Assembly: GCF_028023675.1 (NCBI RefSeq)
Contig: NZ_JAQIOZ010000003.1
Coordinates: forward strand, 186,001 to 250,000
Direction of reading: 5' to 3'
Source of the DNA: Primorskyibacter aestuariivivens
GTDB taxonomy: Bacteria > Pseudomonadota > Alphaproteobacteria > Rhodobacterales > Rhodobacteraceae
DNA length: 64,000 nucleotides
Position numbers and translations under genes: made by a program. Under the pieces are notes generated by a model. The model was not told the origin of the DNA. It made no database searches and saw nothing but the letters and a program-made list of their open reading frames with translations. This document shows positions 6,809 to 16,135 of this stretch, in pieces. Within the stretch, counting starts at the first letter, position 1. Each line of letters begins with the position of its first letter.

Positions 6809-8758
6809 TTACAAAAGATCCGGCGGCGTCGCGCTCTGGCCCAACTCGCTCACAATCTCCGCCAGCGATGTTACAGCGGTTTGCTTCTCGCCCAGCCGCC
6901 GCACGGTCACGGTGCGGTCTTCAACCTCGCGCGCACCGATGGCCAGGATCACCGGAACCTTGCCAAGCGAATGCTCGCGGACCTTGTAGTTGATCTTTTC
7001 ATTGCGCGTATCAGCCTCGGCCCGCACGCCCGCATCGCGCAGGGCGTTCACGACCTCATGCACATAGTCGTCGGCTTCCGAGATAATCGAGGCGACAACA
7101 ACCTGACGCGGGGCGAGCCAGAACGGCAGTTTGCCTGCATGTTCCTCTATCAGGATGCCGATGAACCGCTCGAACGAGCCCAGCGTCGCGCGGTGCAGCA
7201 TGACGGGGCGGTGTTTCGCGCCATCCGAGCCGATATAGGTCGCGTCCAGCCGCTCGGGCAGCACGAAATCCACCTGATGCGTGCCGCATTGCCAGTCCCG
7301 CCCGATTGCGTCGGTCAGCACGAATTCCAGCTTGGGCCCGTAAAACGCGCCTTCGCCCGGGTTCAGCGTGAACTCGCAACCTGCGGCAATCGTCGCGGAT
7401 TTAAGAGCCTCTTCGGCGCGGTCCCAGATGTCGTCCGATCCGGCGCGCGTTTCGGGCCGGTCGGAGAACTTGACTTTGAACTCTTCAAAACCGAGGTCGC
7501 GATAGATTTCGCTGAGGAATGCAATAAAGCGTTTGGTTTCATCTTCGATCTGATCCTCCCTGCAGAAGATATGACCGTCATCTTGGGTAAAGCCGCGCAC
7601 GCGCATGATGCCGTGCAGCGCCCCGGAAGGCTCATATCGGTTGCATGACCCGAACTCGGCCATACGCAGAGGAAGATCGCGGTAAGACTTTAACCCTTGG
7701 TTAAAGATCTGCACGTGACAGGGACAATTCATCGGTTTGAGCGCGTTGACCGCCTTTTCGCGGGCGTGTTCCTCGTCCACCTCGACGATGAACATATGCT
7801 CCTGATACTTGTCCCAGTGGCCCGAGGCTTCCCAGAGTTTGCGGTCCACCACCTGCGGGGTGTTCACCTCGACATAGCCGCCCTTGCGCTGCTGGCGGCG
7901 CATGTAATCCTGCAACTCGGTATAGATGGTCCAGCCATTGGGGTGCCAGAAAATCTGCCCCGGCGCTTCCTCCTGCATATGGAACAGGTCCATCTCGCGG
8001 CCAAGGCGGCGGTGATCGCGCTTTTCGGCCTCTTCAAGGAAGTTCATGTATTTGCGCAGCTCTTCCTTGTTCTGGAAGGCCACGCCATAGATGCGCTGAA
8101 GCTGGGTGTTGTTGCTGTCGCCGCGCCAATAGGCACCGGACACGCGCATCAGCTTGAAGGCATCCGCCGGGACTTGGCCCGTATGCTGCAAATGCGGACC
8201 CCGGCAGAGGTCCTGCCAGTCGCCATGCCAATACATGCGGATCGGTTGCCCGTCATCGGGGATCGCATTGACCAGTTCGACCTTGTAGGGTTCGCCGGTC
8301 TTTTCGTAATGCGCAATCGCATCAGCACGCGACCAGACTTCGGTGCGCACGGGGTCGCGTTTATTGATGATCTCGCGCATCTTCTTTTCGATCTCACCCA
8401 GATCTTCGGGCGTGAACGGCTCTGCGCGGTCAAAATCGTAATACCAACCGTTTTCAATGACCGGGCCGATGGTGACCTTCACATCGGGCCAGATCTCCTG
8501 CACGGCGCGGGCCATGATATGGGCCAGGTCATGGCGGATCAGCTCAAGCGCCGGTTCTTCGTCCTTCATGGTATTGATGGCGATCTGCGCATCATCCTCG
8601 ATGGGCCAGGCCAGATCCCAATGCGCGCCGTTCACTGTGGCCGAGATGGCCTTCTTCGCGAGCGATTTGGAAATATCAGCGGCCACATCAGCAGGGGTGA
8701 TGCCAGCCGCATAATCGCGGGCATTGCCATCGGGAAAAGTCAGGGAGATTTGTGCCAT
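6809..8758 (-). CDS. thrS: threonyl-tRNA synthetase
   Basis: A 649-aa class II aminoacyl-tRNA synthetase charging tRNA-Thr. Domains in order: TGS (about 1-60); the editing domain, with HDLAH (76-80) and the later CRGPHLQH segment that removes mischarged serine; the catalytic core with the zinc-ligand segment MNCPCH, the [10 protein letters not shown] motif 2 region and the C-terminal motif 3; and an anticodon-binding domain at the end. The start at 8756-8758 gives the conserved [12 protein letters not shown]-terminus; a longer frame upstream has no family similarity. No T-box leader is seen, as expected in proteobacteria. It is divergent from an MFS gene and ends in a strong terminator. Confidence 0.97.
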   Translation of the reverse strand: MAQISLTFPDGNARDYAAGITPADVAADISKSLAKKAISATVNGAHWDLAWPIEDDAQIAINTMKDEEPALELIRHDLAHIMARAVQEIWPDVKVTIGPVIENGWYYDFDRAEPFTPEDLGEIEKKMREIINKRDPVRTEVWSRADAIAHYEKTGEPYKVELVNAIPDDGQPIRMYWHGDWQDLCRGPHLQHTGQVPADAFKLMRVSGAYWRGDSNNTQLQRIYGVAFQNKEELRKYMNFLEEAEKRDHRRLGREMDLFHMQEEAPGQIFWHPNGWTIYTELQDYMRRQQRKGGYVEVNTPQVVDRKLWEASGHWDKYQEHMFIVEVDEEHAREKAVNALKPMNCPCHVQIFNQGLKSYRDLPLRMAEFGSCNRYEPSGALHGIMRVRGFTQDDGHIFCREDQIEDETKRFIAFLSEIYRDLGFEEFKVKFSDRPETRAGSDDIWDRAEEALKSATIAAGCEFTLNPGEGAFYGPKLEFVLTDAIGRDWQCGTHQVDFVLPERLDATYIGSDGAKHRPVMLHRATLGSFERFIGILIEEHAGKLPFWLAPRQVVVASIISEADDYVHEVVNALRDAGVRAEADTRNEKINYKVREHSLGKVPVILAIGAREVEDRTVTVRRLGEKQTAVTSLAEIVSELGQSATPPDLL

Positions 8759-8909
8759 TGAACTGGCCTCCTCGTCGGTTTGGCGCCTACAAAACGCCCG
8801 GTTGCGGGTATGTGGTTCGGGGCGCGGTGTGACCGGTTTCACCGGGCCTGTCAAGCGCGCGCAGCGCGATGGCTCGCGGCGGAAAGTCGCCCTGGCCGGA
8901 TCGGGCACT

Positions 8910-10181
8910 ATGTGGAAGACGCGCGAGACAGGGAGGGACGCAGCAATCTCGGAACAGGTGTTCAACAAGATCACGGATGGCGGGGCAGACGCGCAGGAGG
9001 CACGCAACGGCCTGCGCCATGTGCTGGCGCTCACGGCAAGCAAGCTGGCGGATGGGCTGGTCGATCCAAAACTCATCCTGTCATGGCTGGCCACATCGCT
9101 GGGCGCGCCGGGCATGCTGGTCGGCCTGCTGGTGCCGATCCGCGAGGCCGGGGCGCTCTTGCCGCAGGTTTTGCTGTCCGGATGGCTGTCACGGCAACGC
9201 TATCGCAAATGGGTCTGGAGCGCCGGAGCCGTGGGGCAGGGGATCAGCGCGGCGGCGATGGTTGTCATTGCCCTGACATTATCTGGTTGGGCCGCCGGTG
9301 TAGGGCTGTGTCTCGCGCTGGCGGGGCTGGCGCTGAGCCGGTCGGCCTGTTCGGTGAGCTACAAGGATATCCTTGGCAAGACCGTCGGCACATCGCGCCG
9401 GGGCAGCGTGACCGGCACGGCCGGGTCGGTGGCCTCGGTGGGGGTGGTGGTGCTGGCGCTTTTGCTGATGAGCGGGGTGCTGCGCCAACAGGGCGCGGTG
9501 ATCGCGGCTATCGGCTTGGCGGCGCTGTTGTGGATACTGGCGGCGTTGGTCCTGTCCCGGCTGGAGGAAACCGCCTCAGAGCCGTCGGAGCAAGCCGTGC
9601 TCGATATCTCGCCGCTCGGCGAGGATGCGCAGCTTCGCCGCTTCATCGCGGTTCGGGCGCTGCTGGTGCCGACGTCGCTGGCCCCGCCCTATTTCATCCT
9701 GCTGGCCAGCGATGCAGGGCGGGTCGGTCTTGACCGTCTTGGCGCATTGGTGCTGGTCTCGGCGATTGCGTCTTTCCTGAGCTCCTATGTCTGGGGCCGG
9801 TTGGCCGACCGGTCCAGCCGCAAGGTGCTGATTCTTTCGGGCGCTCTTGGGGCATTGGCCATGCTGGGGGCCGTTGGGGCCGCGTGGCAGGGCGCGGCGG
9901 ACAGGCTCTGGACCCTGCCGCTGGCGCTGTTCGTTCTGATGCTGGCCTATCACGGGGTACGGCAGGGGCGGTCAACCTATCTGGTGGACATGTCCCCCGA
10001 AGATCAGCGCGCGGGTTATGCGGCGCTGGCCAACACATCCATCGGGGTGATCTTGCTGGTCGTGGGCGCATTGGGCGGCGCGATGGCCCTGTTGGGGACC
10101 AAGGCGACCCTGATCCTGTTTGCCGGGCTTTGCGTGGCGGCAGGGCTGGTTACACTGGGGCTGGACGAGGTCGAGCGTTGA
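8910..10181 (+). CDS. MFS transporter
   Basis: A protein of about 423 aa with some 11-12 hydrophobic helices and the cytoplasmic-loop pattern of the major facilitator superfamily ([14 protein letters not shown] resembles motif A between helices 8 and 9). The start is uncertain: the ATG at 8910 is the first that excludes sequence antisense to thrS, and the ribosome site is weak. Substrate is unknown. It is divergent from thrS; the next gene, a hydrolase, begins 77 bases downstream, so a shared transcript with the two hydrolases is possible. Confidence 0.85.
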   Translation: MWKTRETGRDAAISEQVFNKITDGGADAQEARNGLRHVLALTASKLADGLVDPKLILSWLATSLGAPGMLVGLLVPIREAGALLPQVLLSGWLSRQRYRKWVWSAGAVGQGISAAAMVVIALTLSGWAAGVGLCLALAGLALSRSACSVSYKDILGKTVGTSRRGSVTGTAGSVASVGVVVLALLLMSGVLRQQGAVIAAIGLAALLWILAALVLSRLEETASEPSEQAVLDISPLGEDAQLRRFIAVRALLVPTSLAPPYFILLASDAGRVGLDRLGALVLVSAIASFLSSYVWGRLADRSSRKVLILSGALGALAMLGAVGAAWQGAADRLWTLPLALFVLMLAYHGVRQGRSTYLVDMSPEDQRAGYAALANTSIGVILLVVGALGGAMALLGTKATLILFAGLCVAAGLVTLGLDEVER

Positions 10182-10258
10182 GCGCCGGCGTGCCGTCGCG
10201 TTTCGCATTGCGTTGATCGGCTGTGATTTGCATGATCGCGCCGAAAACGGGGGACGAT

Positions 10259-11002
10259 ATGACCAGCACAGGCTTTCTCGACACAGACACCGGACGACGC
10301 ATTGCCTATGTCAAAACCGATGGGGCGGGTCCGACCGTCATTTTCCTTGGCGGTTACAAATCCGACATGGCAGGGACCAAGGCGGTCTGGCTGGAGGACT
10401 GGTGCCGTGACCGGGGCCGGGCGTTCCTGCGCTTCGACTATTCCGGCCATGGGGAAAGCTCCGGCGATTTTGCCGATGGCTGCATTGGCGATTGGGCCGA
10501 TGATGCCGAGGCGGTGATCCGCGCCACATGCGACGGGCCTTTGGTGTTGGTGGGGTCCTCCATGGGCGGGTGGATATCGCTTTTGATGACCAAACGGCTA
10601 GAAGGCATTGCGGGATTGGTCACCATCGCCGCCGCGCCGGATTTCTCCGAGGATAGCTTTTGGGCGGGCTTTTCGGACGCGCAACGCGCCGAGGTCATGG
10701 CGCAGGGCTATACCGATGTGCCGTCCGAGTATGGCGAGCCCTACCGCGTGACCCGCAAGCTGATCGAGGACGGGCGCAACAACCTTGTTCTGCGTTCGCC
10801 CCTGCCGCTGCCTTTCCCGGTGCGCTGCCTGCAAGGCACCGAAGACAGCGCCGTGACCCGGGACACCGCTTTGCGCCTGCTTGATCACGCCGATTGCGAT
10901 GATATCTCCCTGACCCTCGTCAAAGGGGCCGATCACAGTTTTTCCGCGCCCGATTGCCTGCTGCGCATTGCGCAGGCGATTGACGAGGTTTCGGGGCATT
11001 GA
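10259..11002 (+). CDS. alpha/beta hydrolase
   Basis: A 247-aa alpha/beta-fold hydrolase. The nucleophile elbow GSSMGG follows LRFDYSGHGESSG, the usual oxyanion and turn region. Acid and histidine candidates are GTEDS and GADHSF near the C-terminus. The ATG at 10259 follows GGGGA; an in-frame ATG 36 bases earlier lacks this. No signal peptide is visible. The gene ends TGATG with the next hydrolase, meaning a one-base stop/start overlap and tight coupling. Substrate unknown; similar proteins are called carboxylesterases or YbgC-adjacent hydrolases without biochemical support. Confidence 0.85.
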   Translation: MTSTGFLDTDTGRRIAYVKTDGAGPTVIFLGGYKSDMAGTKAVWLEDWCRDRGRAFLRFDYSGHGESSGDFADGCIGDWADDAEAVIRATCDGPLVLVGSSMGGWISLLMTKRLEGIAGLVTIAAAPDFSEDSFWAGFSDAQRAEVMAQGYTDVPSEYGEPYRVTRKLIEDGRNNLVLRSPLPLPFPVRCLQGTEDSAVTRDTALRLLDHADCDDISLTLVKGADHSFSAPDCLLRIAQAIDEVSGH

Positions 11003-11982
11003 TGCGCTGGGTGGGGCGCATGTTACTGTATCTTTTCATCGCGGGTATCGGCGGGCTGTGCCTGATCTGGGCCTTTGGCCCGCGCGAACCGGTCGATCTT
11101 CGCCCTGCTTTCGATCCGGCCTCGATCGGCGATGATCCCTCCGCTTATCTGGCGGAACGCGAGCGGCAATTCGATGACATCCGCCCCGGCATCGAAAAGC
11201 GCATTGTCTGGGCCGGGGCAGATGGTGAGCGCACCGCACTCAGCATTGTTTATGTGCACGGGTTTTCCGCCACATCGCAGGAAATCCGTCCGGTGCCCGA
11301 CGATCTGGCCCGCGCGTTGGGGGCCAATCTTGTCTATACCCGCCTGACGGGCCATGGACGGACCGGGGCGGCCATGGCCGAGGCCACAGTGGGCGGCTGG
11401 ATGCATGACATGGCCGAGGCGTTGGAGATCGCGCGCCGCGTGGGCGAGCGGGTGGTTGTGCTTTCCACCTCGACCGGCGGGACGCTTGCGGCGCTGGCGG
11501 CGCGGGACCCGGAGATGTCGCGGGATGTGGCGGGGATGGTGTTTATTTCTCCAAATTTTGCGATCAATTCGCCCGCCGCGCCGCTGCTGACCCTGCCCGC
11601 CGCGCGCTACTGGCTGCGCTACGTAGCCGGGAAAGAACGATGCTTTGAGCCGCGTTCGCCCGAACAGGAGCGGTTCTGGACCACCTGCTACCCGGTCGAG
11701 GCGCTGCTGCCCATGGCGGCGGTGGTCAAGGCGGCCCAGCGCGCGGATTTCTCCGCTGTGACCATCCCGGCGCTGTTTCGGTTCTCGGACGCGGACAAGG
11801 TGATCAAGGGCGACGCGGTGCGCGCCGTGGCCGACCGCTGGGGCGGGCCGGTGGTGCTGCAACCGGTCACAATGGGCGACGGGGACGATCCGTATAACCA
11901 CGTCATCGCAGGAGATATCCTGTCGCCCGGCGCGACCCCGAACACAGTGGCCGATTTCGTAACATGGATCAAAGGTCTGTAA
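11002..11982 (+). CDS. membrane-anchored alpha/beta hydrolase
   Basis: A 326-aa alpha/beta hydrolase with an N-terminal hydrophobic segment (about residues 5-25, MLLYLFIAGIGGLCLIWAF), probably an uncleaved anchor that puts the enzyme in the periplasm. Motifs are YVHGFSATSQE (oxyanion region), RLTGHGRTG and the elbow STSTGG (serine in place as S-T-G-G), with a C-terminal histidine in PYNHV. The start ATG overlaps the upstream stop as TGATG. A glycerophospholipid- or ester-type substrate is possible but not shown. It is followed immediately by a metallophosphoesterase, forming a three-gene hydrolase operon. Confidence 0.83.
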   Translation: MRWVGRMLLYLFIAGIGGLCLIWAFGPREPVDLRPAFDPASIGDDPSAYLAERERQFDDIRPGIEKRIVWAGADGERTALSIVYVHGFSATSQEIRPVPDDLARALGANLVYTRLTGHGRTGAAMAEATVGGWMHDMAEALEIARRVGERVVVLSTSTGGTLAALAARDPEMSRDVAGMVFISPNFAINSPAAPLLTLPAARYWLRYVAGKERCFEPRSPEQERFWTTCYPVEALLPMAAVVKAAQRADFSAVTIPALFRFSDADKVIKGDAVRAVADRWGGPVVLQPVTMGDGDDPYNHVIAGDILSPGATPNTVADFVTWIKGL

Positions 11983-11984
11983 CC

Positions 11985-12761
11985 ATGGGGCCGATTCTTG
12001 TCCTGACTGATCTGCATTACACGCCCGACGTGCCGACCGAGGGTCCCGACCCGGACGCGCGGCTTGCCGCCTGTCTGGCCCATGCCGCGAAAGCCGTGCC
12101 CGAAGCGGCGCTGCTGGTCCTGACCGGTGATCTGGCCAACAAGGGCGATACCGCGTCTTACGCGCGGCTCAAGGCGCGGCTCTTGGACGCCCATGTGCCC
12201 GTGCGCCTGATGATCGGCAATCATGACCACCGGGAGAATTTCGCAACGGTGTTTGGCGCGGATATGCTGGACGATCTGGGCTTTGTGCAGGGGGTTCAGG
12301 ACATGGGGGACACGCGGGTCATCTTTCTCGATACGCTCTTTGCTCCACCCTATGACTACCCGGCCAGCCATTGCGGCTGGCTCTGCGAGACGCGCATGAA
12401 CTGGCTGTACCGGCAATTGTCGGATGCCCCGGGGCGTGTGGTGATCTTCTTGCATCACCCGCCGCATGATGTGGGCTTTCGGGCGATGGACTTTCTGAAA
12501 CTGCGCAACGGGGCGGCGTTTCATGACCTGATCGCGCGCCATGGTAACGTGGCGCAGATCATCTGCGGCCATATTCACCGCACGATCTCGGGCACCCATC
12601 GCGGCACGCCGTTCGCGGTGTTCAAAAGCCCGATGATGCAGATGCCGCTGGATTTCCACACGCTGAACTTTGAGGCGGAATGCGACGATCCCCCGGCCTT
12701 CGGCATCGTTCTTCTGACACCGGAGGCGGTGCTGGTCCATAGCGAAGATGTCCCGCTGTAG
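11985..12761 (+). CDS. metallophosphoesterase (CpdA/GpdQ-like class III phosphodiesterase)
   Basis: A 258-aa calcineurin-like phosphoesterase with all metal-binding motifs: TDLHYT, GDLAN, GNHDH, HHPPH and GHIHR. This set is shared by CpdA (cyclic-AMP phosphodiesterase) and GpdQ (glycerophosphodiesterase). I chose the ATG at 11985, two bases after the hydrolase stop, because AAAGG is well spaced; another in-frame ATG at 11964 overlaps the upstream gene. Its pairing with two hydrolases would suit phospholipid-headgroup or phosphodiester degradation, but this is inference. A copy of the recurring palindrome covers its stop codon. Confidence 0.88.
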   Translation: MGPILVLTDLHYTPDVPTEGPDPDARLAACLAHAAKAVPEAALLVLTGDLANKGDTASYARLKARLLDAHVPVRLMIGNHDHRENFATVFGADMLDDLGFVQGVQDMGDTRVIFLDTLFAPPYDYPASHCGWLCETRMNWLYRQLSDAPGRVVIFLHHPPHDVGFRAMDFLKLRNGAAFHDLIARHGNVAQIICGHIHRTISGTHRGTPFAVFKSPMMQMPLDFHTLNFEAECDDPPAFGIVLLTPEAVLVHSEDVPL

Positions 12762-12779
12762 GGTGGGCAGTTCTGCCCT
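12758..12779. repeat. recurring 3'-end palindrome, copy 2
   Basis: GTAGGGTGGGCAG-TT-CTGCCCTCC overlaps the TAG stop of the phosphoesterase. The inner stem GGGCAG/CTGCCC is perfect. The next gene is convergent, so the hairpin may close both transcripts. Confidence 0.65.
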
Positions 12780-12788
12780 CCGCCACGG

Positions 12789-13196
12789 TTAAACGCCCAC
12801 GTCAGGCCCTAGGCACATCATCGGTTTGTCATTCTGATCCGCCTCGTACAGAACGGTGCCCGCCGGATCATCCTCGAACCGGGCCAGAAGCCCGCCGCCG
12901 GGGTTGCGCCGGAAGGTCCAGCATTGCGGCTCGGGGAAATCCTCGTAGACGAAACAGATCTGCCCGCCCTCTTCATACCAGACCCCATCGCGGCATTTGC
13001 CATCAAGGAAAGACCAGCGCACGCGGCGGTTCTCAAGGTATTCCTCGACCCCGTAGGCCTGGCCATTATTGGCGAAATACAGCGTCTTGCCGGTGGTGTA
13101 GGCTTCAAACTCCTCGGCTGTCATGGCCGGTTGGGCCAGCGCGGGCAGGCTGAGGGCAAAGAGAAGGGCGGCAAAGTATCGGATCAGACGTGTCAT
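12789..13196 (-). CDS. exported protein of unknown function
   Basis: A 135-aa protein with a signal peptide at residues 1-21 (LIRYFAALLFALSLPALA, likely cut after ALA). The mature part begins with MTAEEFEAYTTGKTLYF, a sequence typical of small exported proteins in Rhodobacteraceae. Four cysteines remain in the mature protein (KCRDG, QICFV, PQCWTF, MMCLGP), which could form two disulfides. No enzyme motif is visible. It is probably periplasmic. It lies between convergent and same-strand neighbours and ends close to the AlkB-like gene. Confidence 0.75.
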   Translation of the reverse strand: MTRLIRYFAALLFALSLPALAQPAMTAEEFEAYTTGKTLYFANNGQAYGVEEYLENRRVRWSFLDGKCRDGVWYEEGGQICFVYEDFPEPQCWTFRRNPGGGLLARFEDDPAGTVLYEADQNDKPMMCLGPDVGV

Positions 13197-13232
13197 GCCC
13201 CGACCCTGCCAGATGCGCTGCCGCAGGGCCAG

Positions 13233-14273
13233 TCACATTGCCGCGGGGTGAGTGATTTGGGCCTTTTGCTGCCACTCAGTGACCCTCGGGTCCATCACCT
13301 TGCGCCAGCGCGCGGGCCAGAGCGCCAAAAGCGCCATGACCGGCAGCGAATGGGGCAGGGTGGGCATCGCATCCTCGTCCAGCACAAGCCCGGGATAGGC
13401 CACCGAAGGGCGCAGATGGTGATCGGAATGGCGCGGGGCGTTGAGCATGAGCGCCGAGGAATACCAATGCGGCGTGTTCCAGCTATGGGCCGGGCCACAC
13501 GGCTCGGGCTTGCCATCCGTTCCCATCCGGCGCTGCAATCCGTAATGCTGGACATAGTCCGACAGGAGCAATTGCAGCTGTGCATAAAGTGCCAGTGCCA
13601 TCAGGCTGACCGCCCCGGCCAGTCCGCCGATCAGAACCGCCACAAAAAGCGTCGCCAGCGCCCAGAGCCAATAGGTGGAAAAGGGATGCAGACCTTTCGC
13701 GGCAAACGAGCGCCGCGCATCCTCGGCCCGCCTGCCCGCGCGGTATTCCCCGCGCCAGGCCCGCCATGCGTAGCGATAAAAATGTTCGCCGGGGCGCGCG
13801 GAGTTGGGATCGTGTTTCGTGGCGACATGCACATGATGCACCAACCGGTGGGCCGAGGCATGGTGGCCGTACAGCACCGAGGAATAGACCGCCACGCCCA
13901 ACCGGCGCAGCCAGCGGTCGGAGCGGTGGATCAGCTCATGCGCGTTGGAATTGCTGACCTGCCCGAAAAACAGCGAAAACGCGACAAAGCCGCCCAAGCG
14001 CTCCGCCACGCCCGCCCCGGATGCGCCCGACACCAGCCAGATCGCCAGCGCCAGCAGCGGGAAATGCACCAGCCCCAGCAGCACCGACAGCCCGGTTCCG
14101 GCGGGAAATTCGGCCTCTGGATGGGTGGGAGCAGCCCATGCGCGGACCTGATCCAGCGCAAAGACCAGAAGCGTCATATATCCCAACGCCGCCCAGACCC
14201 AGCCACCCCCAACCAGCGCCGCAAATGCAAGCAGCAGAACAGGGGTCAGCGTGGCAATGGCAAAGCGGGTCAT
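13233..14273 (-). CDS. AlkB-like membrane-bound di-iron monooxygenase
   Basis: A 346-aa integral-membrane fatty-acid-desaturase/alkane-hydroxylase family protein. The histidine clusters are HELIHR (112-117), HASAHRLVHHVHV (138-150, matching AlkB's HxxxH/HxxxHH clusters) and RHSDHH near the C-terminal third. DYVQHYGLQR corresponds to the NYIEHYGL motif that separates AlkB from desaturases. Several hydrophobic segments surround them. The ATG at 14271-14273 follows GAGGAGAG. The expected reaction is terminal hydroxylation of an alkane or similar chain with O2, requiring rubredoxin or ferredoxin. No rubredoxin gene is adjacent, so the substrate is unsure. Confidence 0.85.
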   Translation of the reverse strand: MTRFAIATLTPVLLLAFAALVGGGWVWAALGYMTLLVFALDQVRAWAAPTHPEAEFPAGTGLSVLLGLVHFPLLALAIWLVSGASGAGVAERLGGFVAFSLFFGQVSNSNAHELIHRSDRWLRRLGVAVYSSVLYGHHASAHRLVHHVHVATKHDPNSARPGEHFYRYAWRAWRGEYRAGRRAEDARRSFAAKGLHPFSTYWLWALATLFVAVLIGGLAGAVSLMALALYAQLQLLLSDYVQHYGLQRRMGTDGKPEPCGPAHSWNTPHWYSSALMLNAPRHSDHHLRPSVAYPGLVLDEDAMPTLPHSLPVMALLALWPARWRKVMDPRVTEWQQKAQITHPAAM

Positions 14274-14449
14274 GTCTCTCCTCGGGGTGTGTATTGGGCA
14301 GGTAGCGCGCAATTGCGTTTCCCATAGGGCAAATTGTGGAAGGATAAGCGGCAGCGGGCAACGCGAAATGACGCTCAGAGGTCGCATTTGACCTCGCGGG
14401 GTTGGCGTGGGCTTTCTATGGTCGCGCTGCACGGGAAGGGAATGCAGCC

Positions 14450-16135
14450 ATGGCACTCGACGAACGCAAAGGCGTCTGGAAATCGGGCAAGGGCAAGGGG
14501 CGTCATACGCCCAAGGGCCGCCAATTCGACGATCAGGCGCTGGAAGAGGTGCGCGCGCTGCTGGGTGACCGCCCGCGCCGCCGCGATCTGCTGATCGAAT
14601 TCCTGCATCTGATTCAGGATGAATACGGCCATCAAAGCGCCGCCCATCTGCGCGCGCTCTGCGAAGAGATGCGCATGTCCATGGCCGAGGTCTGGGAGGT
14701 TGCGACCTTTTATGCCCATTTCGACCCCATCCGCGAGGACGAAACCCCGCCGCCCGCGCTGACCATCCGGGTCTGCGATTCGCTGTCCTGCGAACTGGCC
14801 GGGTCCGAGCAATTGCTGAATGCGTTGCAGGACGGGATGGACCCGGCCGAGGTGCGCGTCGTGCGCGCGCCCTGCATGGGGCGTTGTGATACCGCGCCGG
14901 TGCTGGAACTGGGCCACAACCATATTGACCATGCCACGGTGGAAAAGGTGGAGGCGGCGATTGCCGCGGGCGACACTCACGCGCATCTGCCCGCCTATCA
15001 AACCCTTGCCGCCTATCGCGATGCGGGCGGCTACGCGACGCTGTCCGATCTGCGCGAGAGCGGCGATTGGGAGGCGGTGCAGGACAAGGTGCTGTCCGCC
15101 GGTCTGCGCGGGCTGGGCGGGGCGGGCTTCCCGTCGGGCAAGAAATGGGGCTTCGTGCGCGCCAATGACGGTCCGCGCTACCTTGCCGTGAATGGCGACG
15201 AGGGCGAGCCGGGCACCTTCAAGGACCGCTATTACCTGGAGCGCGAGCCGCATCTGTTCCTTGAGGGCATGCTGATCGCCGCATGGGCGGTCGAGGCCGA
15301 GACCTGTTTCATCTATATGCGCGATGAATACCCGGCGGTGCTGGAAATCCTCGCGCGTGAGATCGCCGCGCTGGAAGCGGCCGGGATCGTGGAGCCGGGC
15401 TATATCGACCTGCGCCGGGGGGCCGGGGCCTATATCTGCGGCGAAGAAAGCGCGATGATCGAGTCGATCGAAGGCAAGCGCGGACTGCCCCGCCACCGCC
15501 CGCCTTTCGTGGCGCAGGTGGGGATATTCAACCGCCCGACGCTGGTCCACAATGTCGAGACGCTCTATTGGGTGGCCAAGGTGTGCCGCGAGGGGCCGGA
15601 AATCCTGTCCTCGGTCGAAAAGAACGGCCGCAAGGGGCTGCGCTCTTACTCCGTGTCGGGCCGTGTGAAGACCCCCGGCGTGCATCTGCTGCCTGCAGGT
15701 TCCACCATCACCGATATCATCGAGGCGGCGGGCGGCATGGCCGACGGTCACGTGTTCAAAGCCTACCAGCCCGGCGGCCCGTCCTCTGGGCTCTTGCCCG
15801 CGTCCATGGACGACATTCCGCTGGATTTCGACACGCTGCAACCGCATGGCACCTTCATTGGCTCTGCTGCCGTGGTGGTCCTGTCCGATCAGGACAGCGC
15901 GCGGGATGCGGCTTTGAACATGCTGCGTTTCTTCGAGGATGAGAGCTGTGGTCAATGCACGCCGTGCCGGGTGGGCTGTGAGAAAGCGGTCAAGCTGATG
16001 CAGGCGGATCGCTGGGATCAGGGGCTGTTGGAAGAGGTCTGTACCGCCATGGCGGATGCCTCGATCTGCGGGCTGGGTCAGGCCGCGCCAAACCCGATCC
16101 GCCTGACCATGAAGCATTTCCCGGACGAGGTTTGA
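14450..16135 (+). CDS. NAD-dependent formate dehydrogenase beta subunit (NuoE-NuoF fusion, FdsB/FdhB type)
   Basis: A 561-aa fusion. Residues about 35-165 are NuoE/thioredoxin-like with a [2Fe-2S] set, CDSLSC and then CMGRC. The NuoF part follows, with the NADH/FMN motifs GLGGAGFPSGKKW, NGDEGEPGTFKDR and GAGAYICGEES, and the [4Fe-4S] cysteines in ESCGQCTPC. This architecture is the diaphorase subunit of soluble molybdenum or tungsten formate dehydrogenases. The start at 14450 follows AAGGGA. No catalytic alpha subunit (fdsA/fdhF), fdsC/D or molybdenum-cofactor gene follows; the next gene is a YhhN protein. The partner must be elsewhere, or the protein serves another dehydrogenase. Confidence 0.87.
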   Translation: MALDERKGVWKSGKGKGRHTPKGRQFDDQALEEVRALLGDRPRRRDLLIEFLHLIQDEYGHQSAAHLRALCEEMRMSMAEVWEVATFYAHFDPIREDETPPPALTIRVCDSLSCELAGSEQLLNALQDGMDPAEVRVVRAPCMGRCDTAPVLELGHNHIDHATVEKVEAAIAAGDTHAHLPAYQTLAAYRDAGGYATLSDLRESGDWEAVQDKVLSAGLRGLGGAGFPSGKKWGFVRANDGPRYLAVNGDEGEPGTFKDRYYLEREPHLFLEGMLIAAWAVEAETCFIYMRDEYPAVLEILAREIAALEAAGIVEPGYIDLRRGAGAYICGEESAMIESIEGKRGLPRHRPPFVAQVGIFNRPTLVHNVETLYWVAKVCREGPEILSSVEKNGRKGLRSYSVSGRVKTPGVHLLPAGSTITDIIEAAGGMADGHVFKAYQPGGPSSGLLPASMDDIPLDFDTLQPHGTFIGSAAVVVLSDQDSARDAALNMLRFFEDESCGQCTPCRVGCEKAVKLMQADRWDQGLLEEVCTAMADASICGLGQAAPNPIRLTMKHFPDEV

